The notes beneath the pieces are model-generated. The model was given only the letters and a program-made list of their open reading frames with translations, was not told where the DNA came from and searched no databases. The translations under genes and the position numbers were made by a program. This document shows, in pieces, positions 24,015 to 35,430 of a DNA stretch of 64,000 nucleotides (position 1 is its first letter; each line of letters opens with the position of its first letter). The stretch is from Tetracentron sinense. Lineage: Eukaryota > Streptophyta > Magnoliopsida > Trochodendrales > Trochodendraceae. The stretch is from positions 11,406,041 to 11,470,040 of the forward strand of contig CM026565.1 in NCBI GenBank assembly GCA_015143295.1. Reading direction: 5' to 3'.

Positions 24015-25873
24015 AACAAGTACATAATACTGAACTGGGTCACTAGTGGATACCCTATGGAATACACTGTCAGATTGTATTAGGGTTATCCATTTGACAA
24101 ATTGTGCTTAGACCTGAGAGGTTAACATCTTCTCAGACATATGTCTATATGGCTTTGATGTGTCAATCGGCAATGTCCAATACACAGGACTAACTGGGAG
24201 TACGTTGGGTCATGTACACAATGTTTGGAGAAGTGTGTAAACACTCAATAAGGAATTAACAACTCCTTAATTGGAGATAATGATATCAAGGTGATACTTG
24301 TTGAACTGAACTGTTAAATCTAGAACTGGTGCTTTTCAATAAAATGGTCTTTATCGAAGTTCATATTTTCAATATGGAAAAATATATATGAATATATATG
24401 TCAGTTCTTTTCTAATGTTTCTTCAAAAGTGTTTTGGAGGTTCAATTCAATGAAAAAGTAATCATGAGAAAGGGCTCTATTCATAAGCTAGGAACTAGAC
24501 AGTGGAATTGTTCCAATCCTGGAAGCTTACAAGTGATATCGGAATGTGGAAGGATTTATTTGTAAATATATTGTGAGATGGTACTTACAAGTAATTCTCT
24601 AATTTCTAGAGGTTAGTCACATTGTGTTAATGGACATTATTGTGATTGGTGGAAGTCCAGGGACTTAGATAATATTCTATGATCCTAATGGAGTTTTAGG
24701 AAAGGTGTTTCCTAGTAACAATGCTTTAACCAAAAGGTTGAGTACTTGGTCCCACAACTGGAAATAGGAGATCCCTTTAGATCCCACACACAAGGACCTT
24801 CTTAAAGTATTTAATTTAATTATTAATTAAATTAATTAATTTCTCTAAGTAATCACTATATGGTATAGTGAAGCTCTAAAAGGTAGAATCACATTAGATG
24901 TGAAAAACCAAATGGGTAGGACCCATTAGGGATTATTTTAAAAGAATATTTAAAGTGACCTAATAGGGTTTGGAACCCTAGGGGCGTGTGGAGTGGGGCC
25001 CACCTAGGTTGGGATGCCCACTTTATGGAGGAAATAATAATTGTTATTATTTATTTAATTAGTTTCTAATAACTAATATCCTTGTTGGATAAGGTTAATT
25101 AGTTAGTTAGTTAGAGTTAGTTACTAATTAAAGATTCCTTGTTGGACAAGGATTCTATTAGTTTCTTGCTAATCAAGGAATCCTAATTGGATTAGGATAA
25201 GGACAAGATTAGTTGGACACTAATGGATAAGGTTAGTTTCTATTTTTATTAATCCTAATTAATTAAGGAGAAATCAAAAAGGAAAAAAATTGAGGAATTC
25301 TAATTGGATTAAAAAGTGGACTCTTGAGTTGCAAGCAACCTAAATCCTTATAAATAGAGGTGGACGTCCAAGGCTTGTGGGCAATTTAATTTTCCAGAAT
25401 TTTTGGATTCCTCTCCTCCCTCCCTCAATACCTCACGCCCCTCTCTCTCCCCTTGAAAAAGTGTACGGTCAAACCCTCCACCTCTCTTCTCTCTTGTCTT
25501 CTAGGTTGAATATCAAGAAGAAGAAGATCATCAATTCTTGTTTGATCAAGAAAGGTTCTTGATAATAAAGATTGAATCTTTATTTCAAGATCCTAGAGCT
25601 GGAAATTTGGAAGGGCCATTAGCTTCCATTAGAGAAAGCTTTAAAGGAAAAAAGAAGGTTCGTGTGAATCGACAGGAGACTTGACACTTGTGAAGTTTTG
25701 TAAGTACTATTCTAACGTGGATTTGACTTAACAATTTCAAAGTTGCAAAGGTGATTGTGATTTTTAACCTTCATTGAATAAAATCAATTAGAATCTTAGT
25801 CAGATCTTGGGATTCGATGTATGCCCCCCCCCCAAAACCTATTTTTCTAAATTTAAAAAGTGGCATACTTTCA
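24015..25873 (+). mobile_element. Element D 5' LTR, truncated at its own 5' end
   Basis: It matches the 3' LTR from CAAGTACATAATACTGAAC onward and ends GGCATACTTTCA. A TATAAATAG box lies at 25349-25357, about 20 bases before a conserved GGTGGACGTCCAAGG block. The upstream part carries TTAGTTAGTTAGTTAG runs and AT-rich AATTAATTAA segments. A C-run of ten lies near 25826. Confidence 0.9.
25349..25357 (+). promoter_or_regulatory. TATA box, element D 5' LTR
   Basis: TATAAATAG lies in the expected U3 position. The 3' LTR copy is mutated to TATGAATAG (about 51479-51487). Confidence 0.7.
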
Positions 25874-25874
25874 G

Positions 25875-25887
25875 TGGTAATCAGAGC
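25875..25887 (+). other. Primer binding site of element D
   Basis: TGGTAATCAGAGC lies two bases after the 5' LTR. It is the tRNA-Met-type site TGGTATCAGAGC with one extra A. Confidence 0.75.
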
Positions 25888-26828
25888 CTTAGCTATGCTT
25901 CTCTTTGATTTTATTGAGTTTAATCAAGATTTATATCAAGATTGCCTCCCCTATGAATTTTGGTTACCCTAATGAATCAATCTTCTAGATTCTTGATGAT
26001 TAGATAATCATTGGTAGGGTTAAGGAATCCTCCTCTAGTTATTGAGGGAGTAATCAAGCCCTTAGAAATTAGTGTGATACTATTTTCAATTTTAGATGTT
26101 TTCTGTCGCACCCCAAAATACCCCCTAGGAGTTAAGGAATACTTTAGGTGTGACTGTGTGTACCTGCCAAACCATCCTATAATGAACAATGTACACATAC
26201 CATAACATAGCATGAATCAGAGTGCGGAAGCTGTATCATAATGTGGAAGCGTAAACTAACTTTTTCTTTTCTTCTAAAATTCCAAAGTAGTATTCCAAGT
26301 TAACATATACAGAACATATCAAGTCTAAGGTGGACAGACCCACCTATCAAAATATACAAAAGAACCCTCTCGTACTCTCCCCTCAACAGTAGTCGAGGTA
26401 TGGCCACACGTCGAGGTCTCTATCCGCTTGAGACTGTAACGGAATAGACGGCTCTCTCTCCTCAATGTACTCTTCCTCGACCCAAGGCTCCGAGTCGACG
26501 GCTTCCTCGGTATCTACTGACATAAAGGTACGGTTGAGCATGGAATACTCAGCGAGCACAAACTACTAGCTAACCATAGCAATAATAAAAGCACAACAAG
26601 GGTGAACACAATACAAGGCATCAATTCCAAGCAACAATAGTATCATGAGATAAACAATATTGATCATAAAATAATATCATTATTTTGACATGCGTGCGTG
26701 AATGCGAAAACTCTGATAAAACTCATGCTTGGAAAACTCGTTTCATGTCTCGGTATTACTTGTGAAAATCATGCATGCATGTCTTATTTCATCTTGTATA
26801 CTTGTAAGCCTTTTCTTGTGAGCCAGTT

Positions 26829-27020
26829 CTTGTGAGCCAGAGGCTAGTACCTTTTACCTGGGCTACCAACCTCCTTGACATATTTCATTTACTTGTGAGC
26901 CAGAGGGTAGCACCCAAACCTCCCTAGGCTGCCAACCTCCTTGACATATTGCGATTTTTGGTTTTCTTGTGAGCCAGAGGCTAGTACCCGAACCTCCCTG
27001 GGCTGCCAACCTCCTTGACA
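26829..27020. repeat. LTR tandem repeat, three units
   Basis: Units start at 26829, 26892 and 26965 with CTTGTGAGCCAGAGG and end with CCAACCTCCTTGACAT. Confidence 0.9.
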
Positions 27021-28003
27021 TGCAATGTTTTCTTGTTGATTTATTATATTCATATGCTCTTGAAAACTCGGTTCATGCAAACATGCGTGCTCGTGTGCGT
27101 GCCAATAGGGACAATCATGGGAACATGTGTAACAAGAGGGATATTACGTCACATTTCCATTCATAGTATAAACATGTGAGAATTTAGGTGATCAACATAG
27201 CATTTGGTCAAGTCATCATTTACAAGAATAATTGCATATAGTTTACATCCATTTCCTTAATTAAATTCATTTGTTCTTGGTTGAGGCATATTGTTAAACA
27301 TCCGGCGTGCAACATCTTCTTGTAGTTCCATTTACCCTTTTTAGCGCATATTTTCCAACACAACATCGAAGTATGTTCATTATCTGTAGAGTACCATTCC
27401 ACCATTTCCATCACCCACATCACACATCATATATCTCGGCATCCAATCGCCTCAACCCATTTCATCCATTCATACATCACCACATTCCTTATTATCTTGT
27501 TTACATTGTATAGAAATGGCACATTTCAAAAAGGGAAACATGAAATCAAGAATCATCAACAAAAATGGAAAAAACTAGGTTATTGCTAATGGGAGTTAGT
27601 AGGGTGTACTAACCTTGAATCAAGGCTTGACCTTGCGGAAACCTTGAAATAGAACCCCAAATGGTAGGGAAGAACCCTTGCTTGAAGAAGGCTTGATTTG
27701 GGGGAGAAACTCCTTGCAAAATGTCGTAGGATCGCTGCCCTAGCTTGAAAAGGAAACACCACACGAGCTTGAGGTTGGATTTGATGAATCCAAGCCCTTT
27801 TGAAATGATCTTGGGTGTTTAACCCTTGATCTCTTCACCAAGGATGCCCTAGGAGAAAAACCCTCTTCTTCTCTTCCCCTCTCTCTCTAAATGTTCTAAG
27901 TGTAGTGAATGGGGACCCAATTGCTCGAGCAAGCCCATAAGGGTAAGGGTTTAACGACCAAAAGATGAAAATCCCTTAATGAAATTTCTACAAAACGTGA
28001 TAG

Positions 28004-28229
28004 ACCGAGCGATCGGTGGTTATGACTGATTGATCGGTCGCCTACTGAGCGACCGGTGTTCTTGGCCTAGCGATCGCTCAAAAACATGCTCTCTGGAAAA
28101 ATTCTCCATACAAAAAAGTTAACCAGTCGAGAGCTACCAATCGATCAGTTTTGGACCAATCGATCTCTAATAATGATCGAGCGATCGGTTGTGAACCGAT
28201 CGATCGCTACACTGGACTGAGCGATCGGT
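28004..28229. repeat. CGATCG palindrome array, element E 3' LTR
   Basis: Eight or so units, several decayed (for example ACTGATTGATCGGT), lie in two clusters about the CTCTCTGGAAAAATT spacer. Confidence 0.85.
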
Positions 28230-28441
28230 GCTCTGCACGTCCCAACTGTTTTGGCCATATCTTTTAACTCGTTCGTTGGATTTCAACGATTCAACTTGTG
28301 TTGGATTCGTCTTTCAAAAACAAACATTTCTGACATTTTTGAATTTCTAATTTCTCCATTATTTATTAATTAGACTACGTGGAAGGTCAATTAGCTACGA
28401 AAGTGCTATTCATTAAGTATAGAAAAGTTCGGGGTGCTACA

Positions 28442-28456
28442 TTCTCCTTCCCCCTT
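28442..28456 (-). other. Polypurine tract of element E
   Basis: The minus-strand purine run AAGGGGGAAGGAGAA abuts the 3' LTR. Confidence 0.75.
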
Positions 28457-28534
28457 ACAAAAATTTCATCCTCGAAATTTGGATGATACATACATGCACA
28501 AAACCACCACAAAATACAAGAGAAGGCCAAGGTC

Positions 28535-30946
28535 CTAAACAAATAACTGAGGATACTTTTCTTACACTTCGGCCTCTCGTTCCCATATTGCTTCCTCCAT
28601 TGAATGGTGTTGCCATCTTACCAAGACCAATGGAATGGTCTTGTTACGCAAGACTTGATCTCGCCTATCCAAGATCTGCACAGGTTGCTCAACTAGTGTG
28701 AGATCCTCCTGAATTTCTACCGGATCAAGCCCGATGACATGAGAAGGGTCCGGGATGTATTTCCGAAGCATGGAGATGTGAAACACATTGTGGACCGCCG
28801 CCATATGAGCGGGTAAGGCAACATGGTAAGCCACCTCACCGACTCTAGTAATGATCTCGAACGGACCCACATATCTCAAGCTAAGCTTGCCTCTCTTCCC
28901 GAATCTCATAACACCCTTAGTTGGTGAAATCCTGACAAAAACAAAGTCACCAACTCGAAATTCAAGGTCTCTCCTTCGGTTGTCGGCGTAACTCTTCTAT
29001 CTATCCTGTGCAGTCTTCAACCTCTCCCGGATAAGCTTGACCTTATCCGTGGTTTGTTCAATTAATTTGGGACCCAACACCTTCCTTTCCCCAACTTCAT
29101 CCCAATACAATGGGGATCTACAACTTCTCCCGTACAAAGCCTCAAAAGGTGCCATCTGTATGCTTGCCTGATAACTATTATTGTAGGTGAATTCCACCAA
29201 AGGTAGGTGATCTTTCCAACTTCTCTTGAAGTCTAGCATACATGCCTAAAGCATATCTTCAATAACCTGATTCACTCGCTCGGTTTGCCCATCCGTCTGT
29301 GGGTGGAAAGCCGTGCTAAAGTCCAACTGGGAACCCATGGCACTCTGAAAGCTCTTCCAGAACCTGGAAGTGAATCGAGGATCTCTATCCAACACAATGC
29401 TCACTGGTACCCCATGTAACCGAACTATTTCCTTGATGTACAGCGCCGCTAACTGATTTGAGTTGAATGTAATCCGGTACGGTAAGAAATGGATGGACTT
29501 CGTCAGTCTATCGACCACAACCCATATAGCATCACAGTTTCTAGCCATCTTTGGCAACCCCACAATGAAGTCCATAGAGATGTGCTCCCATTTTCACTCG
29601 GGAATAGGAAGAGACTGTAAAATTCCAACCGGTCTCCTATGCTCAGCCTTGAATTACTGTATACCAAGCAATGGGACACGTACTCCGATATTTCTCGCTT
29701 CATGTTCCGCCACCAAAAGTGCTTCTTTAAGTCCCTATACATTTTGGTACCCCCGGGGTGAACGGTGTACTTGGACCGGTGAGCCTCATACAAGATTTCT
29801 CGTTTAAGCTTCTCATCGGCTGGGACACATACTTTTCCCTTGAAAGTGATAATTTCATCGTCCCTCACCGAAAAATCCATACTGCCACTATTAACTGACT
29901 TGTCTCGGTATGAAAGTAGCTTGGCATCAATTCCCTGCAACTCTTTAATCATGCCCAGGATATATAGTCTAACTGTGACGTTAGCCATTCCGGCCCAAAG
30001 GTAGGGAGGCTAAAGCTGATGTCGAGGTTGGATGCATCTTCTAACAATCTCCACTCATGCACCATCATATGAGCCAAGTGTGCCATAAACTTCCGGCTAA
30101 GAGCATCGGCTACAACATTCGCTTTACCGTGATGGTATTGAATGGAGCACTCATAGTCTTTCAAAAACTCTACCCATCTTCTTTGCCTCAGGTTTAGCTC
30201 CTTCTGGGAGAACAAATACTTAAAGCTTTTATGGTCTGTGAATACCTCAAACTGTTCTCCATAAAGATAATGTCGTCAAATCTTCAATGCAAACACAACC
30301 GCGGCGAGCTCTAAGTCATGAGTGGGATAGTTCTTCTCATGCTCTTTCAATTGCCTTGAGGCGTAGGCAATAACCTTGTTGTGCTGTATGAGTACGCACC
30401 CCAACCCCACATCGAAGGCATCACTATATACAACGAAACCGCCGCTCCCGAAAAGCACTGTGAGGACGGGAGCCGTGGTAAGGTGTTCCTTCAACTCCTG
30501 GAAGCTCACTTCACATCGGTCGCTCCAACCGAACTTTGCATTTTTCTTTGTCAAGTAAGAGAGAGGTGCAGCTAAACTGGAGAATCCCTCCACAAATCTC
30601 CGGTAATAGCCTGCCAACCCGAGGAAACTACATATCTCAGTGACGCTCTTGGGTCTCTCCCAGCTCATAACTGCCTCTATCTTTGCTAGGTCTACTGAAA
30701 TACCCTCAGCTGACACTACATGTCCGAGAAACGCTACCTTCTCGAACCAGAATGCACATTTACTCAACTTGGCATATAACCGATGCTCCCTCAACATCTC
30801 CAGAGCAAGGCGGAGATCTCGTGCATGATCTTCCCGTGTCTGGGAATACACCAAAATGTCATCGATGAATACAATCACACATCGATCCAAGTACAATCGG
30901 CACACCCAGTTCATCAGTTCCATGAACGCCACCGGTGCATTCGTCA
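28535..30946 (-). pseudogene. Element E pol, part 3: RT end, RNase H, integrase, chromodomain-like tail
   Basis: It begins inside RT ([10 protein letters not shown]) at the G insertion point, passes the catalytic FIDDILVYS near 30860, RNase H ([12 protein letters not shown] near 30425), and the integrase zinc region, core (DRDPRFTS near 29378) and C-terminus. The normal end is TAG at 28535-28537, but a TAA 25 bases upstream truncates the chromodomain-like tail after EREAEV. Frameshifts lie near 30275, 29980 and 29650. In RNase H the usual VYSDAS is VYSDAF. The gene is dead but has clear domain order. Confidence 0.9.
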
Positions 30947-31483
30947 TGTCGCGACCCAAAATACCCCCTAGGAGTTAAGGATACTTTGACTCGTGACCGC
31001 CATATCATACCTCCAGTATGATACATAAGGCACACGTGGAAACCTGTCAGAGTACGGAAACGAAATACAATGCACAGCGGAAAATAAAATACTAAACATA
31101 GCGGAAGCAAAAAGAATACTCCTATAACTTGGCTCAAGTAAGAACCAACAAGTATACATGTGTGAGAAACCCAAAAGTGGAGTGGACAAACCCCACACTC
31201 ACATAACAAAAGACACAAGTTCTAAGTCGGTCGATCAACAGAAATCGAAGTCACGACTCCTATCTAAAGCACCATCATCATGATAGTGATCCATGGAAGG
31301 CTCCGGGTCACGGTACTCTTCCTCAACCCAAGGTTCTTCGCCACACAAATCGAATGGAACCCGAGCACCTGCCGATCATAACAATATCGACTGAGCATGG
31401 AATACTCAGTGTATACAAACTAATAACAATAAAGCAGTTAGGCATGGAGCATACGAGACATGGAGAATGAAATCCGTAAAATC
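30947..31483 (-). mobile_element. Element G, 3' LTR, visible part
   Basis: The terminal 537 bases of the LTR run up to the gap, nearly identical to 35431-35968. Confidence 0.92.
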
Positions 31484-31583
31484 NNNNNNNNNNNNNNNNN
31501 NNNNNNNNNNNNNNNNNNNNNNNNNNNNNNNNNNNNNNNNNNNNNNNNNNNNNNNNNNNNNNNNNNNNNNNNNNNNNNNNNNN
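31484..31583. other. Assembly gap, 100 N
   Basis: Exactly 100 N, the usual placeholder for a gap of unknown size. By comparison with element G's other LTR and with element A, about 1.3 kb of LTR plus about 1.3 kb of integrase and polypurine tract are missing here. Confidence 0.95.
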
Positions 31584-33708
31584 CATCTTAGTACCTCCCG
31601 GATGTACCGTGTACTTTGATCGGTGAGCTTCATTCAAAATTTCATCCCTCAAAACTGTGTCGGCGGGGACACACAACCTGCCTTTAAATGTGATAGCACC
31701 ATCATCATTTAAAGCGAACTCCTGATTGCCGTTACTCCCGACTTGTCTCGGTAAGCAAGCAACTCAACATCTGAATTCTGTAACCTCCTTGATCTGGCTC
31801 AAGATCTGTGGCCTAACCACCACATTGGACATTATCGGCCCATACGTGACATGCCTGAGAGGAGTGTCCAAATGACACATATCATGTATAACTTCCACTC
31901 TTGCACTCTCAATTGAGCCATAACTCCGTAAGGTTTTCTGCTAAGAGCATCGGCCACCACGTTGGCCTTACCTGGATGGTACTGGATGGAACAGTCGTAG
32001 TCCTTCATGAACTCCATCCAACGACGCTGCCTCATATTCAACTCCTTCTGGAGGAAAAGATACTTCAAGCTCTTGTGGTCTGTGAACACCACGAATTCTT
32101 CTCCGTAGAGGTAGTGACGCCAAAGTTTCAGTGCAAAAATGACCGCAGCGAGCTCCAAGTCATGTGTGGGGTAATTCTGCTCATGCTCCTTCAGCTGACG
32201 GGAAGCATAGGAGACCACCTTTTTATGCTGCATCAAAACACATCCAAGTCCCACTAGTGAAGCATCACTATAGACTTCGAAACCACCGCTCCCAGATGGA
32301 ACTGTAAGAACAGGAGTTGAAGTAAGCTTCTTTTTCAACTCCAAGAAACTAGCCTCGCACTTATCACTCCAAGTGAACCTCGTGTTCTTCCGTGTGAGAT
32401 AGGTAAGCGGAGCTGCTAAACTTGAAAATCCTTCCACAAACCTTCTGTAATACCCTGCCAACCCGAGGAAACTACGAATCTCGGTGACACTCTTCGGCCT
32501 TTCCCAATTCATCACCGCTTCAATCTTTACAGGATCAACTGAAATACCTTCAGCAGATACCATGTGTCCAAGAAAAGACACCTTGTTCAGCCAGAACTCG
32601 CACTTGCTCAACTTAGCATACAGACTATGCTCTCGAAGTGTCTGCAAGACCAGACGGAGATCTCTCGTGTGATCCTCCTGTGACTGTGAATACACAAGGA
32701 TATCATCTACGAACACGATCACACATTGATCGAGAGACGATCTGAACACCCGATTCATCAAATCCATGAATGCTGCCGGCGCGTTAGTCAGTCCAAAAGA
32801 CATGACCAAAAACTCGTAATGACCGTATCGAGTTCGGAATGCTGTCTTCGGAATGTCCTCTTTCTTGATCTTCAACTGATGATAACCAGATCGAAGGTCA
32901 ATCTTGGAGAAAAACTGCGCACCCTTCAATTGGTCAAACAAGTCGTCTATCCGAGGCAATGGATAACGATTCTTGATCGTGACCTTGTTCAATTGCCTGT
33001 AATCAATACACATACGCATTGATACATCCTTCTTCTTCACGAAGAGAACCGGAGCTCCCCAAGGTGAAACACTTGGCCGGATAAAACCAAGGCCTTGCAA
33101 TTCTTCTAACTGCTCTTTTAACTCCTTAAGCTCAATAGGGGCCATCCTATACGGAGCTCTCGAAATCGGAACTGTGCCTGGAGCTAGCTCAATCGCAAAC
33201 TCGATTGCACGATCGGGAGGCAATCCCGGCAAGGTTTCCGGAAAAACATCCATATACTCACATACCACTGGAATGGGTGTGGAGTCTCGCACTTCTACAC
33301 CTTCGAGACTAAGAGCTGCAAAGCGGGCAATGTCTCTTCTCTGAAGTCCCCTGAAATGAAACGGCTTTAACCCCACGGGTTTAAAATGCACCACCTTCTC
33401 GAAACACGCCACGTGTCCATGGTGGGTTGAGAGCCAATCCATACCTAGGATGATATCGAAATCCCAATCCTGAATTCCCAGAAGGATCAAGTCGACTGGC
33501 AACTCGTGCTGCATGACTTGTACAACACTATCCGGATACACTTTATCTGTCTCAATAGATTTTCCCAATGGAGTCGAAATGGACAACTCCCTAAGTAGCT
33601 TGCTTGGCTCGGACGTAAAGCCTTTGGCAAAGCTTGGCGAAACGAACGAGTGAGTGGATCCTGTGTCTATCAACACTCTTGCCAAACATTCATTTACGAG
33701 CAACGAAC
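31584..33708 (-). CDS. Element G pol exon: protease, RT, RNase H (integrase lost in the gap)
   Basis: The open frame continues from the predicted splice acceptor at 33709. Counting from the leucine at 33703, the protease DTGS is at residues 13-16, RT has [16 protein letters not shown] (about 211-226) and the catalytic FVDD (331-334), and RNase H has candidate acidic residues D480, E517, D542 and D585. The frame runs 625 codons from the acceptor to a frameshift near 31880, just past RNase H, and ends at 31832. The following piece (31676-31584) shows the start of the integrase zinc region with [11 protein letters not shown] before the N run. The frameshift is probably a single mutation or an assembly error. 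Confidence 0.88.
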
Positions 33709-33846
33709 CTGAGAATTTGAATCATCCCAGTTATAACACAACTGTACATATAGATACAAACATCGCAAAACACCACATAGGACATATATAGATACGAACA
33801 TATCATGGCAATATTAGAACTTTGACAAAGACTAGTTCGCGCGTAC
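33709..33846 (-). other. Predicted intron between gag and pol, element G (138 bases)
   Basis: The donor is CAAG/GTACGC and the acceptor TTCTCAG/GTTCG on the minus strand. The gag exon from ATG 35062 is 1216 bases (three times 405 plus one) and the pol exon starts with the two bases that complete the codon, so splicing gives one open frame with a phase 1 intron (glycine codon). Unspliced RNA would end Gag after about 14 intron codons. TTATAAC, a possible branch region, lies about 25 bases before the acceptor. Confidence 0.8.
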
Positions 33847-35062
33847 CTTGCACAACATCATCAGATGCCTGTGCGTCTCTATCAGTCATGGCAAAGACTC
33901 TGCCCTGGTTTGCCTGACGAGGCTGCTGGGTAGGCTGCAAGGATCTAGAGGCCTGAGATGAAGACCCCTGAAGTGAATTCTGCCTGCCTGGAGGCCGAAC
34001 TCCCTGTGATCCAGACCGTGACTGCTTGCGCGGACAATCTCGAATCATATGGCCCATCTCGCCACAGTGGAAGCATCCACCTGACATTCTTCGGCAATCT
34101 CCAGTCTTATGCCGACGACCACATTCGGCGCACTCCTCAAATGTCTGCGATGCGGAGGAAGCCGGAGGCATAACCCTCGTAGCTTGCGATGCCGTAGGAC
34201 GCGGTGCCTGAGGCGCAAAAGAAGGTCTCTGAGCCGACATCGGCTGGGAGAACTGGTACGGTGCAGTCCTAGTCCTTTTCTCTGAAGAACTACTCGACTG
34301 ACCCCGAGACATGCTCTTCCCGAAGCCACTGTCTCTTCTTCTCACAAAGTCTTCCGCATTCTTTTCAGCGATCTTCGCCTTCCCTACTATCTCTCTCCAA
34401 GACTCTACCTGGAGAATGGACACCCGATCTCGGATGAAAGCCTTCAAGCCCATCTCAAACTTCCTGACCTGTAGGTCTTCAGTAGCCACCAAGTGCGGAG
34501 CAAACCTAGACAACTCGGTGAACTTAGCCTCATACTCGGCTACGCTCATCGACCCTTGCTCCAAAAGCATAAACTCTCTCGCCTTTTGTTCCCGAATAAA
34601 CCTGGGAAAGTACTGTTCCCTGAAGGTCTCTAAGAACTCCGCCCAAGTCCAGGGCACACCTGCCTTAGCAACATCTCTCTGCCTTTGGGCAGCTCTCCAC
34701 CAGTGTTCGGCTTCACCTTCCATCACGAAGGAAGCCCATTCTACCCTTTGCTCATCGGTACAACGGAGAGCCCGGAAGGTCTTCTCCAGCTGCATAATCC
34801 AAGACTCGGCCACCATGGGGTCCAGAGTGCCATAGAATGTAGGAGGCCGCAGTCTCCTAAAAGCTTCGAGCCCCGCGGTGTGATGCTCCGGTGTAGGCAC
34901 AGGCGTGGACGGTGGGGTAGGCATAGGCCTTGCTGCCAACAATGCCAAAGTCTCGGCTATGGAGTCCATAGCATTTGTGAAATACAACGGTTCCTCTTCT
35001 CTCGGAACTTCACTCTCGGCCCTCCGAGTATGGTAACCTCGACCCCGATTGACACGTCTCAT
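33847..35062 (-). CDS. Element G gag
   Basis: This is an open Gag frame of 405 codons from ATG at 35062 (MRRVNRGRGYHT) to the predicted splice donor. An upstream in-frame extension to 35116 starts only from TTG and was not used. It has an N-terminal proline-rich stretch, the capsid region (LEKTFRAL, EGEAEHWWRAA, the LEQGSMSVAEYEAKF motif typical of plant Ty3 Gag), a serine-rich linker, then two zinc knuckles: CAECGRRHKTGDC (CX2CX3HX4C, one residue short) and CFHCGEMGHMIRDC (CX2CX4HX4C). The end is DDVVQ. Gag packages element RNA and forms the particle. Without splicing the protein ends inside the intron. Confidence 0.9.
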
Positions 35063-35414
35063 GATCTCAAATCCTGAGATTAATTTGGCAAAACATGAGT
35101 CTAACTTGGATACCAAACCTCACATATCATATAGCAATTCAATAATCATGAAATGCTATACCGCACATAGTACACATCGAGGTATATATATATCATCATA
35201 TAATTATACTTTAGAGCCTATACTAGAACCTCGCATAGGACCACATCAATCTCGGATCCTATACTGACCTAAGGATTCACTTGATACCGGTTATGTCGTG
35301 GTAACAAGCCTAAGACAACTGAGTCCTTCTGAGTTCTAAGTTCAACTCATAGGAATTACTTCCGCTTAGGCCAAGCCTGAGTGACCTAACTAAGTCTGTC
35401 GTTAGACATAACTA

Positions 35415-35426
35415 GCTCTGATACCA
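35415..35426 (-). other. Primer binding site of element G
   Basis: The minus strand reads TGGTATCAGAGC, four bases inside the 5' LTR. Confidence 0.88.
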
Positions 35427-35430
35427 AGTC

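Larger units (their letters stand above)
26104..28441 (-). mobile_element. Element E, 3' LTR (2338 bases)
   Basis: It runs TGTCGCACCCC to GGGGTGCTACA. It holds a three-copy tandem repeat (26829-27020) and a CGATCG array (28004-28229). It is about 76 bases longer than the 5' LTR, mostly because of one extra tandem unit. Confidence 0.92.

Noticed and set aside
30276..30959. Frame beginning MGRDMTN as an independent protein
   Set aside because: It is the RT to RNase H part of element E pol, joined to the end of element G's LTR. The first codon is TTG, not ATG.
31323..31676. Frames running through the N block
   Set aside because: They cross an assembly gap of unknown length, so the translated product is meaningless.
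34311..34835. Plus-strand 174-codon frame
   Set aside because: Antisense shadow of element G gag, as above.
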